From assembly GCA_007449985.2 (NCBI GenBank), contig VIIQ02000657.1, positions 124,001 through 188,000 of the forward strand: a stretch of DNA of 64,000 nt, read 5' to 3'. The stretch comes from Desmodesmus armatus. Its lineage: Eukaryota; Chlorophyta; Chlorophyceae; Sphaeropleales; Scenedesmaceae. Below, piece after piece: positions 13,061 to 24,178 of the stretch. The notes under the pieces were generated by a model. That model made no database searches. It was not told the DNA's origin and saw nothing but the letters and a program-made list of their open reading frames with translations. The position numbers and the translations under genes are program-made. Numbering within the stretch: the first letter of the stretch is position 1; every line of letters begins with the position of its first letter.

Positions 13061-16000
13061 GCAGTTTGCTGGGCTTGCTGGAGAGGCTGAAAGGGTTGAC
13101 CCTTGCACATCTGTTGCGTGGTGGTTCCATGCAACGCCACTGTCATGTTTGTGCTGGGTTGTGTCTCAGCTGCCGACCTTGTAACAGCTGTGCAATGTGT
13201 GCACGGCTCACGGCATGCTGTGTCAGGCCCCTGACCTGGGCATTGGTACAGTGTCACATGCTCTCCACTGCTGCAAGCAGTGCTTTGTGGCAGCCCTGCA
13301 TTTGGCAATGCACCCATTGTCGTGCTGCAGCCATGGCTGCTGGGCTGAAACAGCCCCTTCATGTTGCTGCTGCAGCAACAGCGGGCCACCGCGTATGGCC
13401 TACCAGCATTCGGTGGCCTACACAGTCACAAGCTGTGACTGATGCATTTGAAAGGGCTCAGTATGTTTCACAATGACGGTTGAACTGCAGCATCCTGTTG
13501 GCGGGGGCATTGGATCGTGGTTTCTGCTTTGCCGCCATGCTCTGCTTTGGTAATTGGGCAACCAGCATCAGTCACCTGGACACCCTTGCAGTGTCAGGGT
13601 TCACCCCCAAACAGGGCCATGTTGTGGTTGCAAGTCCCTGTGTGCATGCTGGGCTGGGATTTGGGCCGAGCCTTCGCCACTTTCTTGTAGGTTGTTGAGT
13701 GTTTTTTTCTTTCAAGCATGCTACAGCGCATGCGTTGATGCCGACTGCTGCCCAAAGCCAGTGAGAAGGGTCGCCACTTGCCACATTGTGTGATGCCTGC
13801 TGTACACATGGGCATGGCACGCCGTGAGCAACATCAGTGGGCTGTTGCATGGCCAGTTCTCCCAACCGCAGGGTGCAGATCTTTTGCAGATGAATGTACT
13901 GTAGTCCATGCATTACATCTTGCCCCTGTATAAACGAAGCCCTCGAAGGAGAGACAGTCAACCATACTGACTGACGTCACAGAGGATATGATATTCAATA
14001 GGTACTCAACCACAGAGGCGTATCAACCAGTACCCTCACTGTTCAAGGCCTCAGCATAAGCCCAGTGACAAGCCCAAACACAGTACCACCACGCACAGCA
14101 ACACACACGTGCATGGTTCAGATCCAATGCAATACAGGATACCCAGAGGTTCCTACCATGCTGTTTTTTGCACTGGAGGCACCCAGTGCACAGGATATCC
14201 AAAGGCACATACCATGCTGCACACAGGAGCCGCCGGGGAGGGCTGTTAGCAAGACACACAGGGTTGAGCCGACCACCTGCCCCTACCATACAGGGTCACC
14301 CACGGTGTTGCTGTTGACTGCAGCAGGCCAACAATGGCATACACAGCAACGCCTGCCGGCCGTGTGCACAACAAGCCTGTTGGTGTTGGGTACAGAGGAC
14401 CTACCTCTGGTCTGAGGTATGCACATTTATGCGTAATACGCCCCCTTCTGTGCGCTGCACAGCCCGCCCACAACACGCCAAAGCAGATCCTGCCCAGTAG
14501 TACACGGCATGCAAGATAACCTCAACAAGAAGGAAGCAAACAAACTGACGCAACGAGTGCAGCCAGCAAGCAGGGAAACATGTCCCCCGCAAAGGCAGCA
14601 TGCCCACACTTCTTTGTATATTTGTACTTATACACACGGACTGCCGTACTGCACACCTGTATGATTGTACTGCGCAGTGCTGGCAGCTGCCAGTGGTGGC
14701 GGCATGCACAGCAAGGCACAAGCAAGAGGGCATAGCGGTGTCCTGCCATGCGGCGGTGTACTTTCCATGCAGGCCACACCTCGAACATGCTGATTAGCAT
14801 CTCTTGCCTGGCACCTGTCAGGCCTCATGGCAAATAAGCTCAGCACTGCTGTTGCCAACACACACACAGGCAGCCGGCACAGAGAGCTGCAGTGACAGGG
14901 GAACACCATGTAAGGGAAAGGCTCAGGTGTCTGACAACACAGCAGAAGCAAGGACAAAGGTCCGTGCGTTTGTCGTCCACGCCAAAGGGGAGACGCAGGA
15001 GTGCGTGCACTGCACGACTTCTGAACCTGACAACTTGTGGGTGAGGCCTCCTCACATGCACCCTGCCCGCAACACCTCAATACAGGGCATGTGCGGTGTC
15101 CGCGCCCAATACCCGAAGCAACAACCAGCGGTATGCTGCCTAGGCAGGATGCGTCAGGCATGCCATCAAAGAGTTGGACCATGCAAAGGGCCGCTGTCGT
15201 GCGCGATTAGCTGTCACCGCCGAGAACATACACTACACGACCGTAGTGAGCAGGGCTGAACCGCCGCATCAAGCAAGCGTGACAGAGTGATGGAGAACAT
15301 CAACAAGCCGCCGGGCGCTGGACAACTGGCCACGCGTGCTGCACCTGTGTACAGCAGCTGGGTTTCGAAGCACTGCGTTCTGAGAACCACAGCAACAGCA
15401 ACCTGCAATCAGATGAACCTGCAAGCAGGTCCTGTGCGGCCCACAATACCAAGGCTGTTTGACTGACAAGCCACGGGCTGCTGACAGTTCATAAACGCGG
15501 GTGGCGATTGCAGCTTGCTTGCAAAGGCACCTTCAACAAAACGGCCCAGAACAAACCCCAACTTGCCGGCGGCAGGGGGGTCAACAAGCAATTACAGCCC
15601 TCACGAGAGGTGTCTTGAAAGGTCAACAGGTCAGCAACAGCAGCAACATTCTGCCTGGCAGTATGCGGCAGGCATAGCCACACAGACAGCTGGAACAGCA
15701 GCAAGCCACCGCCTGGTTTGAAGCTGGGAGGCAAAGCTCACAAAGCTTGAACGTTGCAAGGGTGCAGCCAGCCACTTGCTAGCTAGAAGCCAGTCAGGCA
15801 GCCAGCCAGCCAGCCAGACAGACACGACAGGCAAGGCGGTGGTGCCAGTGACCACGCACGACCTGGGTTGTCAATATGGCAGTCAGAACTGCGCAGTGCT
15901 GCAATCAACTGTACCAAAGTCTCAAGGAAGCCACAATGGCGGGCAGTCATGGCAGCTCACCCAATCGGGTCACCGCCCAGGTCGAGGAATCGCCAGCCAA

Positions 16001-16339
16001 ATCAACGCCCACAGGTTCAACACAACATGTGCTTGAAGCACATGTAAGGAACGCAGCCTCAACAACACACACCCGACTTCCCTCCTTGCCTTACATGTTT
16101 TGCTGTCCCCCTTCCTGGCTGCTGCAGTAACCACCAGAGACAGCGACCAGCTGTTCCATGAGCGCAACATGCCACAGTGCGGGCGTAGTGGTGGCTGCGG
16201 AAATGTGCACGTGCATGGCAGCCTATGCAGCAACCGAGTGTGACAATCATTACCCACGCTCAAAAGACCACAGCAGAACCACCTGATGTGCGTGCATGTG
16301 CGCCGACATGCTCCACACGCCCAGCGTCGGAAGTGAAGC
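13061..16339. other. Gene-poor stretch, no gene recognised
   Basis: No exon series with consistent splice phases or recognisable protein motif was found on either strand. Open frames are short and of low-complexity composition. A short CCAG/CAGA microsatellite lies near 15795-15825. Confidence 0.5.
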
Positions 16340-17000
16340 CAGCAAAGGCAGTGCATGCTTCTCCACAGCACCAACTACTCCAAGCACCAGGGAGGCACTC
16401 TGCCCAGCGCAAGTGCAACCAGCAAGGGCAGTGCATGCGTCACCACCAGCACCAACAACATCAAGTACTGGGTAGGCTCAACAGACCCCAACGAAAACCA
16501 CCTGATGTGCGCGCAAATGCCGCCAAGAAAGGCAGTGCATGCTTCTCCACAGCACCAACTACTTCAATCACCAGGTAGGCTCAACATACCAGAACGAAAC
16601 CATCTGGTGTGTGCGCACGTGCGCATGTGCGCCGACATGCTCCACACGGACAGCGCGACTGCAGCCAGCAAAAGTCAGTGCATGCTTCTGCAAAGCACCA
16701 ACTACGTCAGGCGCTAGGGAGGCACTCCCCCCAGCGCAAGTGCTTCTCCACAGCACCAACTACTTCAAGCACCAGGGAGGCACTCCGCCCAGCGCAAGCG
16801 CAACCAGCAAGGGCAGTGCATGCTGCTCCACAGCACCAAGTACTTCAAGCACTAGGAGGCACTGCGCCCAGCGCAAGTGCTTTGGCACAGCACCAACTAC
16901 TTCAAGCACCAGGGAGGCACTTCGCCCAGCAAAAGTGCAACCGGCAAAGGCAGTGCATGCTGCTCCACAGCACCAACTTCTCAAAGTACTAGGTAAGCAC
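16340..17000. repeat. Minisatellite, roughly 80-bp degenerate units
   Basis: Repeated blocks carry CACAGCACCAACTACTTCAA, CACCAGGGAGGCACT, CGCCCAGCGCAAGTGC and GGCAGTGCATGCT in variable spacing. At least seven copies of the CAGCACCAA block occur. Deletions vary the unit length. The open frames through it (for example 16539-17381 plus) are repeat-derived and not called as genes. Confidence 0.85.
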
Positions 17001-17344
17001 TCAAACCTTGGGTGGCCAAAGAAACATACATGGGCACCGGCGCCAAACACCAGCAGCCGGTTCCTGCTTGTTCGTGTGGCGAGCACGCGTCACCTATGGC
17101 CGAAACGCACTATACTGTCTTGGCTTTGTTTAGCAGTGAAGTCGAGTCGCACCCGCAGCCAGGATGTCAAGGTAGAAAAGAAGCACCCAGTGGCGATGAG
17201 TAATGCTCACAGACCAACCCCAGAGAGCCGCCACTCTCTTGCTTCGAGATCTTCAACATCCGTATTAGCAAGATCCGATCCAGGGAATCGTCAATGCTTC
17301 AAAGCCACAATGCAACCAGTGAGTGGCCACCAACCAAAGCTCCC

Positions 17345-17650
17345 AGCGGCAATCAGGCATCCATCCCAGCCAACAATGTGACATTGAAGCCAGGCACGAG
17401 CCTCTGGCCATAACTAGTGTTGTCAGGCCCACTACTCAATGTGGCCCTTGACATAGGTCCGGTGACCACCAGCTGATCCCAGCCATGTCCGCCCCAGCAA
17501 ACGACCACCCAGCACAGCAGTCGGGCAGGCATCCCAGCCGCCATGGAAGCAATGTGTGTGCCGGCCAGACTTGTGCCTTTGGCCATAACTAGTGTTGTCA
17601 GGCCCACTACTCAATGTGGCCCTTGACATAGGTCCGGTAACCACCAGTCC
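17345..17650. repeat. 175-bp tandem duplication
   Basis: A block containing GGCCATAACTAGTGTTGTCA and a run on through TGGCCCTTGACATAGGTCCG occurs at 17406 and again at 17581, 175 bp apart. The flanking sequence before each copy is also related (CATCCCAGCC), so about 1.7 units are present. Confidence 0.8.
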
Positions 17651-18764
17651 GAACCAGCCATGCCAACCGCATCAAACGACCAAACCCAAGAAAAGCAAAA
17701 CACACCCACAAGCAGGGTGCAGCTCATGGCGATGAGTAATGCTTGCTGCATGGGCAACCAGGTTGCCACATCACACTGACTTGCCTTAGGCAGTGATGTA
17801 AATAAACAAAGCCACCAGTGTGGGGCTATGATGTAAATAAACAAAGCCCCACCTATGTTTCAATAGCCCCACCTCTCCATGCTGATCATCCACGCCACCT
17901 GCAAAAAAGAAAGACGCGCTTCACCCAAAAAAACACCCGCAAAAACATGCCCCCTGGCGAAAGGCAATAACCGTGAGCCACACACACACACACACACAAC
18001 CACATGATGAACGCGTTGATTCGGCCTTGTGATGCCTTGATTTCACCGTTCAGACACGATGACAACCAGGTTGCGCATCACCACTGGCCATTGGTAGTGC
18101 TTTAGGGCCCATCTGCAAGGTAACCCCATGTAGCAGATGCGTCATTTTCCAGCTTCATTCATTCCTCATGTGCAATCTCAACCCCACTGCCCAACAAAGA
18201 GCAAAAAGAGAGCTAGTACCATGATGCGGCCAGGCCATTGCTGGTTCTATAGAGTCGACCTCTCCGCGTAACAATCCAGTCCGCAGGCATGGGGATGCCT
18301 GTTTGTAGTAACAGTGCTTGGGAATGACATGCACACTCAACCAGGATCGGCCAACGCAGCTGGCCAGTCACGGCGTACTGCTTCTCAACACATGTGCTGG
18401 CTGCGCATACACCAAAGCCCCACCAGGAAGCTCCGTGCACCTTGTACAAATGCAGATCTTTACCCCCCCCCCCCACACACACACACAAAAAGAACATTCC
18501 TAGCAACACTGGATGCGGCGGCTGGTTGCAGCCAATGGCGATAGGTAGTGACTGCTATGCAATCCATGCTGCAACAACCCATCTGGTGCGCATCCTTTCA
18601 GCCATGCACGCGCACCACCCATGCAAAAAACATTGTGAATAAAAACCCATCAAGCGGCGTGCATTGACACAAACCAAAACGAGTGGCAACAAATGGCCAT
18701 AGGCAGCTTTACGTACATATTCCTCCTGAATTCCATGCTATGGATGCGCCTGTGCAGCAACAAA
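17651..18764. other. Intergenic, simple repeats only
   Basis: Contains a short duplicated segment with GATGTAAATAAACAAAGCC (about 17798 and 17831), a (CA)n tract near 17980-17998 and a poly-C plus (CA)n tract near 18464-18486. No gene recognised. Confidence 0.5.
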
Positions 18765-19470
18765 AGCTGTACACATTTCAGCCACACGCACGCACGCATG
18801 CGTGCCAGCAAGCACGCGCGCCCACATCGACAGTCACACACACGCATCCATTGACAGTGGTAGCAGTGAAGCACCCTGGAAGCTGCCCGGCGCAGTGCGC
18901 CACGTCGGCAATACAGAAAACACCAAAGAAGGTGGCAAACAAATGGCCATAGGCAGCTTTAGATACATATCCCCATGGTACGAATGGCCCCGCCCTGAGC
19001 ACCAACAACAGCTACACGTTTCAGCCACACGCAACACACATGCACGCACACAAGCAAGCACGCGCACCCCCATTGACAGTCACACACGCGCATCCATTGA
19101 CAGTGGTAACAGTGCAGCACCTTGGAAGCTGCCCGGCGCAGTGCGCCACATCAGCAATAAAGAAAATACCAAAGAAGGTGGCAACCAAATGGCCATAGGC
19201 AGCTTTACGTACATATCCCCATGGTACGAATGGCCCCGCCCTGAGCACCAACAACAGCTACACGTTTCAGCCACACGCAACACACATGCACGCACACAAG
19301 CAAGCACGCGCACCCCCATTGACAGTCACACACGCGCATCCATTGACAGTGGTAGCAGTGCAGCACCTTGGAAGCTGCCCGGCGCAGTGCGCCACATCAG
19401 CAATAAAGAAAATACCAAAGAAGGTGGCAACCAAATGGCCATAGGCAGCTTTACGTACATATCCCCATAC
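18765..19470. repeat. 246-bp satellite, about 2.9 units
   Basis: CCCCATGGTACGAATGGCCC occurs at 18971 and 19217, and the matching CCCCATA junction at 19463, giving an exact 246-bp spacing. The last two units are nearly identical and the first is more diverged. Because 246 is a multiple of three, a 300-codon frame with 82-residue repeats stays open (18802-19704 plus). I see no other sign that it is translated. Confidence 0.88.
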
Positions 19471-20221
19471 CAGGACACGCTGCACATCAAGCACGTACAA
19501 TCATCAACAGTACCAGACACGATGCAGCAGCAGGGCTGTATCAACAGTGCAGGCTGCACCAGTGCGGCTGTATCACCACATCAACAGTACCAGTACACGC
19601 TGCAGCAGCAAGGCAGTAAACCATCAGCAACTGTGCACGCTGCGCCACCACACTGCTTCTTCATCAACAGTAACATGCTGCACCAGCGGGGTCATTTGCA
19701 ATAGGGAGCGCTAGGCACGCAAACACCACACAATACTACCACACCAAACACATGACCAAGAATATCAACAGTGAGACTGTAGAATCGGGCCAGATATGGC
19801 AACAACAGCAACACAGATGCTGTCCTCAACCACTCAACATTCGAAACCCAACATGGGCAGGTACCAGACAAATGCTTCTCAGCGCCCATGTGAACACACA
19901 ACAGCTGCAATAAAAAGAGAGTGTTTGGCACACTCTTGACAGAACAAACCTGGTGCATGACAGCTCAGGAAGTAGCTGTAACCAAAGCGCAGGACACCGG
20001 CAGCTGTGCTCATGGCACCCCAGCTGCAACACATCATGCCCGTTCATGCACCAACCTGCCACCTGCACCCAGTCTGAAACCTGCCAACCTAACAGCCCCA
20101 CACACACTGGGGCCAGCTAAGCAGTGGGTTCCCTGTTCAGCTCTGTCTACGCGCGCAAGCACATAGCCTCTTCGACAAGTGCACCTGCCCTCTGCGCTCA
20201 AGCCCAATGTCAACCAGGGTT
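19471..20221. other. Intergenic, no gene recognised
   Basis: Short imperfect repeats of CATCAACAGTaCCAG and GCTGCAGCAGCA type occur near 19500-19680. Nothing coding is supported. The 3' UTR of the SBP gene should lie at the right end. Confidence 0.45.
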
Positions 20222-23200
20222 TCACTCCAGGGGCAGTTGCAGCTGCTGCTGCTGCTGCTGCTGTCGCTGCTGCAGGAGCGTCGCCAGCAGCAGCTCCTCA
20301 TTTAGCAGCTGCCGCGCCTGCTGCAGCAGCTGCTGCCGCCTGAAATCGACCTCCATATCAACAGCAGCTGCTGCCGCTGTCCCTGTGCTGTGTGACACTG
20401 TCATACCCAGTCCACTGCCGCAGCTGCCGCTGCATGTCAAAGCAGCAGCCTGAGGCATGACAAGTGCAGGGAGTCCTCCAGCCCCTGCTGCTGCTGCTGC
20501 TGCCGGCGCTGGCATGCCTACCCCTGCTGCAAGCAGATTGAGAACACCAACCCCTGCACCAGCTCCCATTGCTCCTGCCGGTGCTGACATGCCTGCCCCT
20601 GCTACCAGAGTCGGCACACTCGCCCCTGCTCCAGCTGCTGCTGCTGCTGCTGACGGTGCTAACATGCCTACCCCTACTGTTACCAAAGCGGGCACACCCA
20701 CCCCAGTTCCAGCTGCTGCTGTTGCGGTCAGTGCTGGCAGGTGTGGTGCCGGAGAGCTGATACTGCCAGCCCTTAGGGACATAACACTACTGATCGTACC
20801 AGGGCTAGCCATAGAGCTGATGCTGCCAGCACCAAGGGACAGCACACCACTGATCGGACCGGGGCTGGCCAGGGCTGGGCTGCTCCCTAGGCTTCTAGGG
20901 TGCACGACTGATGGGGAGGACATGGCGGCTGAAATGCAGCCACTAACGGACGGCAGCAGCAGCTGCGGTGGTGGCGCCGACTGCTGGGTGGGCCACCACT
21001 GCTGCTGCTGCTGCTGCGGGAGGAGTGCAGGTGCTTGCTGTTGCTGCTGGCTGTGAAACGGCTGCTGCTGCTGCTGCTGGTGGTGGTGTTCATCCATGCA
21101 TCTGGCCAACTCCTCCTGCATCATCGCATGCAGGTATTGTTCAAAGTCGTCAGTGTTATCATCTGGCAGGGGCTCTGCCAACGGCAGGCCAGTGATACTG
21201 CCAGCAGCAGCAGCAATTGCTGGGGTCCCAGCAGCAGCAGCAGCTGCTGCAGTGGCAACAGCCAAGGCACCGCCAGCTGCAGCAGCTGCTGCGCTTGGGT
21301 CAGCAGCAGCAGCAGTAGCACTGGGTGTGCGAGTCGCCTCCTGCAGATGAGCCAGCAGCCCGCCTGCCTTCTCCTGCTGCTGCTGGAGCTGGTGCTGCTG
21401 CTGCTGCTGCTGCAGAGCCTGTTGTGCTGCAGGTGCAGGTTCACGCAAGGTGCCGGCAGCAGCTGCTGCTGCTCGTGCGCCTTCTGCTGCCGCTGCTGTT
21501 GCTGCTGTGCAGCTGGCGACAAAGGAACCCTCCTGCAGCTGCAGGCCCGGTGGTGCTAGTGCCTCGCAGCTGCCAAGCAGGCTGAACCCACCCTCAGTGC
21601 TGCAACCAGACAAAAAAGAGTTTGTGTGCAAGTCCCAGTAGGATGGGCTGATGCAGCCGGCCACCGCAGCACCCCGCGTTGGTTCAACAGCAGCAGCAGC
21701 GGAGGCTGCCGCGGTGGCAGCGGCAGCTACTGGTGACCACGAGACGTTTGAGTCAGCTTGGCTTCCCCCTGCTGACACAAAATGGTCTGCATCGCCAATA
21801 CGGCCGCTTGATGCTGCTGCTGCTGCTTCAGGTGTGGCTGCTGCTCCAGTGCCAGCAGCACATGGAACTGCTGCTGCTGTGGTGCCACCTGCAGGGTCAT
21901 CTGTGACGGATGCTGCTTTCTGTGATGAGGAGGTGGGGGTATCAGGACGGACCCTCCTTTTGCTCAGGCGATTGCGACAACTCCTGCAGGCATCAACAAG
22001 AGGACATCAGGCATACACCTCATGGCAGATCGAGTCAAAGGGGACTCGAACCCCCAACCTTCTGCGCCGGAAGCAGACGCGCTATCCATTGCGCCATTGA
22101 CCCAACTTGTACACACTGCAGAGGGGCAGCACCTGCAGTGCCAGCCCTCCAGCAGGCAAGCAGCTAGAGCGTGCGTTCTTGGCCGCGCATTTGTTCGCTT
22201 TATGCCTTGTGCGTGTTTCATGCTAACACAGCTTGTGTGCCACAGGTGGTTGGGCTGTCTTGAGTAGAATTGGTGGCGCCTTGAGTTACAAGGGCGGGAC
22301 ATGGATTGGGTCCCGGGGCTTGCATCGGTTTGGCTGGGTCCTTGAGGCCTCTTTGTAACGAACACTGACTGACTGACTGCGGACACTGACTGACTGACCG
22401 GCGGGCTGACTGATTGACTGACTGACCGGGAAATGATTTTGGTCTCGAGGCTTGTATTTGGCCGGCTGGGCCTCTCGAGGCTGTAACAAGCACTGTGTGT
22501 GACTTCAGGTACATGGTGTTTCAGGTACATTTGGCAGGTACATGGTGTTTCAGGTACATTTGACTGTGGCAGCTGTGATTTGAGCTCACCTTCTGACTCC
22601 GTCAAAACACGCCAGTGGCTCAAACATAGCGCATTGATGGCAGAACCGGTGCTGGCCCGCATGGTTAGGGAGGGACACAGCATCGGCCTGTAGGCACCAC
22701 AACACGACGGCACCCAACACCGGTACAATTGCTTGCATCTTCCTTTTCTTCCTGCATGTAAGCGCCGCCTCGTGAAGTAACATACCCATAATGTTTGATA
22801 CTGGTGCTTCTGCTGCTGCGACGACCTCAGGCTGCTTGTGCTTTTCTGGAAACTGGGGTGCCTGGCGTGCTGCATTAGGCATGCACTCATAAACCAGGCA
22901 TGGGTTTACGGCACTTTGCGACTACCTTCCAATCAGGCTATGCACAAGCTGTGCCCTCGACGAGAACTCTACTGCAGATAATGAAGCGTTTGTATCTCTG
23001 TCTCCTGCATGTGTGAGGGCAAACACAGGAGGTAGGGTGCGCTGGTCACCCACCGACAAGCAGCTGCTGCAGACGCGGTGCTTCTGGCAATACTCCTTTG
23101 CCTTGGCAGCCACCAAGTCCACGTTGCACACCTGCAAACCAAGACAAAACCACTTTGGGGTGCACTTTTGGGAACTTCTGGTGCCAGTGCCCAAAAGGTC

Positions 23201-23370
23201 ACCACCCACTGCTGACCCACCATCACCGTGCTGCTGTTGTGCACTGGGGCCTGTTGCTGGTCAGCGCAGTGTCGCAATCGAATAAACGTGCAATTTGTGC
23301 AGTCAAAGCTTACCTGACAGCGCACCCGTGCCTTCTTTGCCCTCCAGTGACTAGCTTGCTGCTTGCCCAT
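20222..23370 (-). CDS. SBP-box (SQUAMOSA promoter-binding-like) transcription factor
   Basis: Nuclear DNA-binding regulator. Exons: 23370-23314, 23131-23054, 22687-22590, 21983-20222; phases 0, 0, 2; 664 residues from the ATG at 23370. The SBP domain is assembled across all four exons, about residues 14-92: RVRCQ / VCNVDLVAAKAKEYC..HRVCSSC / HRFCHQCAMFEPLACFDGVR / RSCRNRLSKRRVR. The junctions restore the family pattern FD-x-x-x-R-S-C-R-x-R-L and a basic nuclear localisation segment. Zinc ligands are unusual: Cys43 stands where the first finger normally has His, and Glu68 stands at the second finger's His. The remaining 570 residues are low-complexity Ala, Gln and Ser, with one conserved-looking acidic helix (DDNTDDFEQYLHAMMQEEL) that could be an activation region. 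Intron 3 contains a tRNA gene. Further upstream exons are possible but not seen. Confidence 0.9.
22031..22103 (-). tRNA. tRNA-Arg (anticodon CCG)
   Basis: A complete cloverleaf folds on the minus strand. The acceptor stem GGGTCAA pairs with TTGACTC with one G-T pair; the D stem is GCGC/GCGC; the anticodon stem TCTGC/GCAGA encloses loop TTCCGGC, giving anticodon CCG for CGG codons; the T stem GGGGG/CCCCT encloses TTCGAGT. The discriminator is G. There is no tRNA intron. It sits inside intron 3 (21984-22589) of the SBP gene on the same strand. Confidence 0.95.
22355..22435. repeat. (GACT)n-type microsatellite in SBP intron 3
   Basis: Interrupted runs of ACTG/GACT with GACC variants. A nearby 28-bp direct duplication (AGGTACATGGTGTTTCAGGT, starting about 22508 and 22536) lies between it and exon 3 of the SBP gene. 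Confidence 0.75.
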
Positions 23371-24178
23371 TATATGTGATGTCCGCCCACCCTTGTAGCG
23401 GCTTGCAGTGGTGAAGGGGTTTCGGTGGTTTACCCTTCACGCGTGGTGATACCAAGCTTCGGCTTCGGCAGTTAACTAGGTCTGGAGAGTACCACTATGT
23501 GGTGAAAGTATCCAGTAATGAGGGAATGACAGCACAGTGGCAGCATATGCAGCGGCAGTTCCATCTCCCCTTCCCTCCTTTATTATAAGCAGACAACGTC
23601 ACTGATGCTACGGGTGGCCATGCGGATGTGCCCACGTCTGCTAGCATTGCATCATAAGGCCGCTCCACAAGGCTGATTGAGGCTATGTGGATGGGTCAGG
23701 TCATCGACAGATCAGCCTTGACAACTGCATGCACGACAGCTTCGCCTTCTTCGCATGTCCCTATTCTATCAAGAAACTACTGTCAATTGAGTGAGCGAGC
23801 GTCTGCTCTGAAAAATTTCGGATGTATCCGAAGGTCCCAGTGTCACTCACAGGTTGACACTCCAGAGGTTGACACCTCAAACCCTGCCAGCTGACACCAA
23901 CGCTGTATGGTGGCCTACTGGCAATGCCACGTTGCCTCGCTGTATGGTGGCATTCTGTGAAATGTATGCCTTCCTTGCATACACCTCACAGTATGCAAGG
24001 AATTTTGTGCTGCTCACTCCTGTCCTGCTCACTCCTGTCGTGCCAGGCTGGCCATGGAAGCATTGGTTGACATCACGTGAGACCAGAACAATTTACACCT
24101 CCATTCCTGTCACAAAATTTACTGGAAATGTGCAAGCCAGAAGTATGCTTCCCCTACTGTTGCCATGATCATGGCATG
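23371..24178. other. Intergenic, between UGT end and SBP start
   Basis: Holds the SBP 5' region and the UGT 3' UTR. A TGTAA element, the usual poly(A) signal of volvocalean algae, reads on the minus strand at 24097-24093, 82 bases past the UGT stop. No other feature seen. Confidence 0.45.

Noticed and set aside
16340..17000. Possible CRISPR array
   Set aside because: Units are degenerate, of varying length and without unique spacers, in a eukaryotic genome.
16539..17381. 280-codon plus-strand frame
   Set aside because: Lies on the minisatellite; composition and repeats follow the DNA units.
18802..19704. 300-codon plus-strand frame
   Set aside because: Open only because the satellite period is divisible by three; no motif or splice context.
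20457..21056. Long plus-strand Pro/Ala frame
   Set aside because: Antisense shadow of SBP exon 4, caused by GCN-rich codons.
21964..22890. 308-codon minus frame over the SBP locus
   Set aside because: Runs across intron 3 and the tRNA; it contains no conserved protein segment in that frame.
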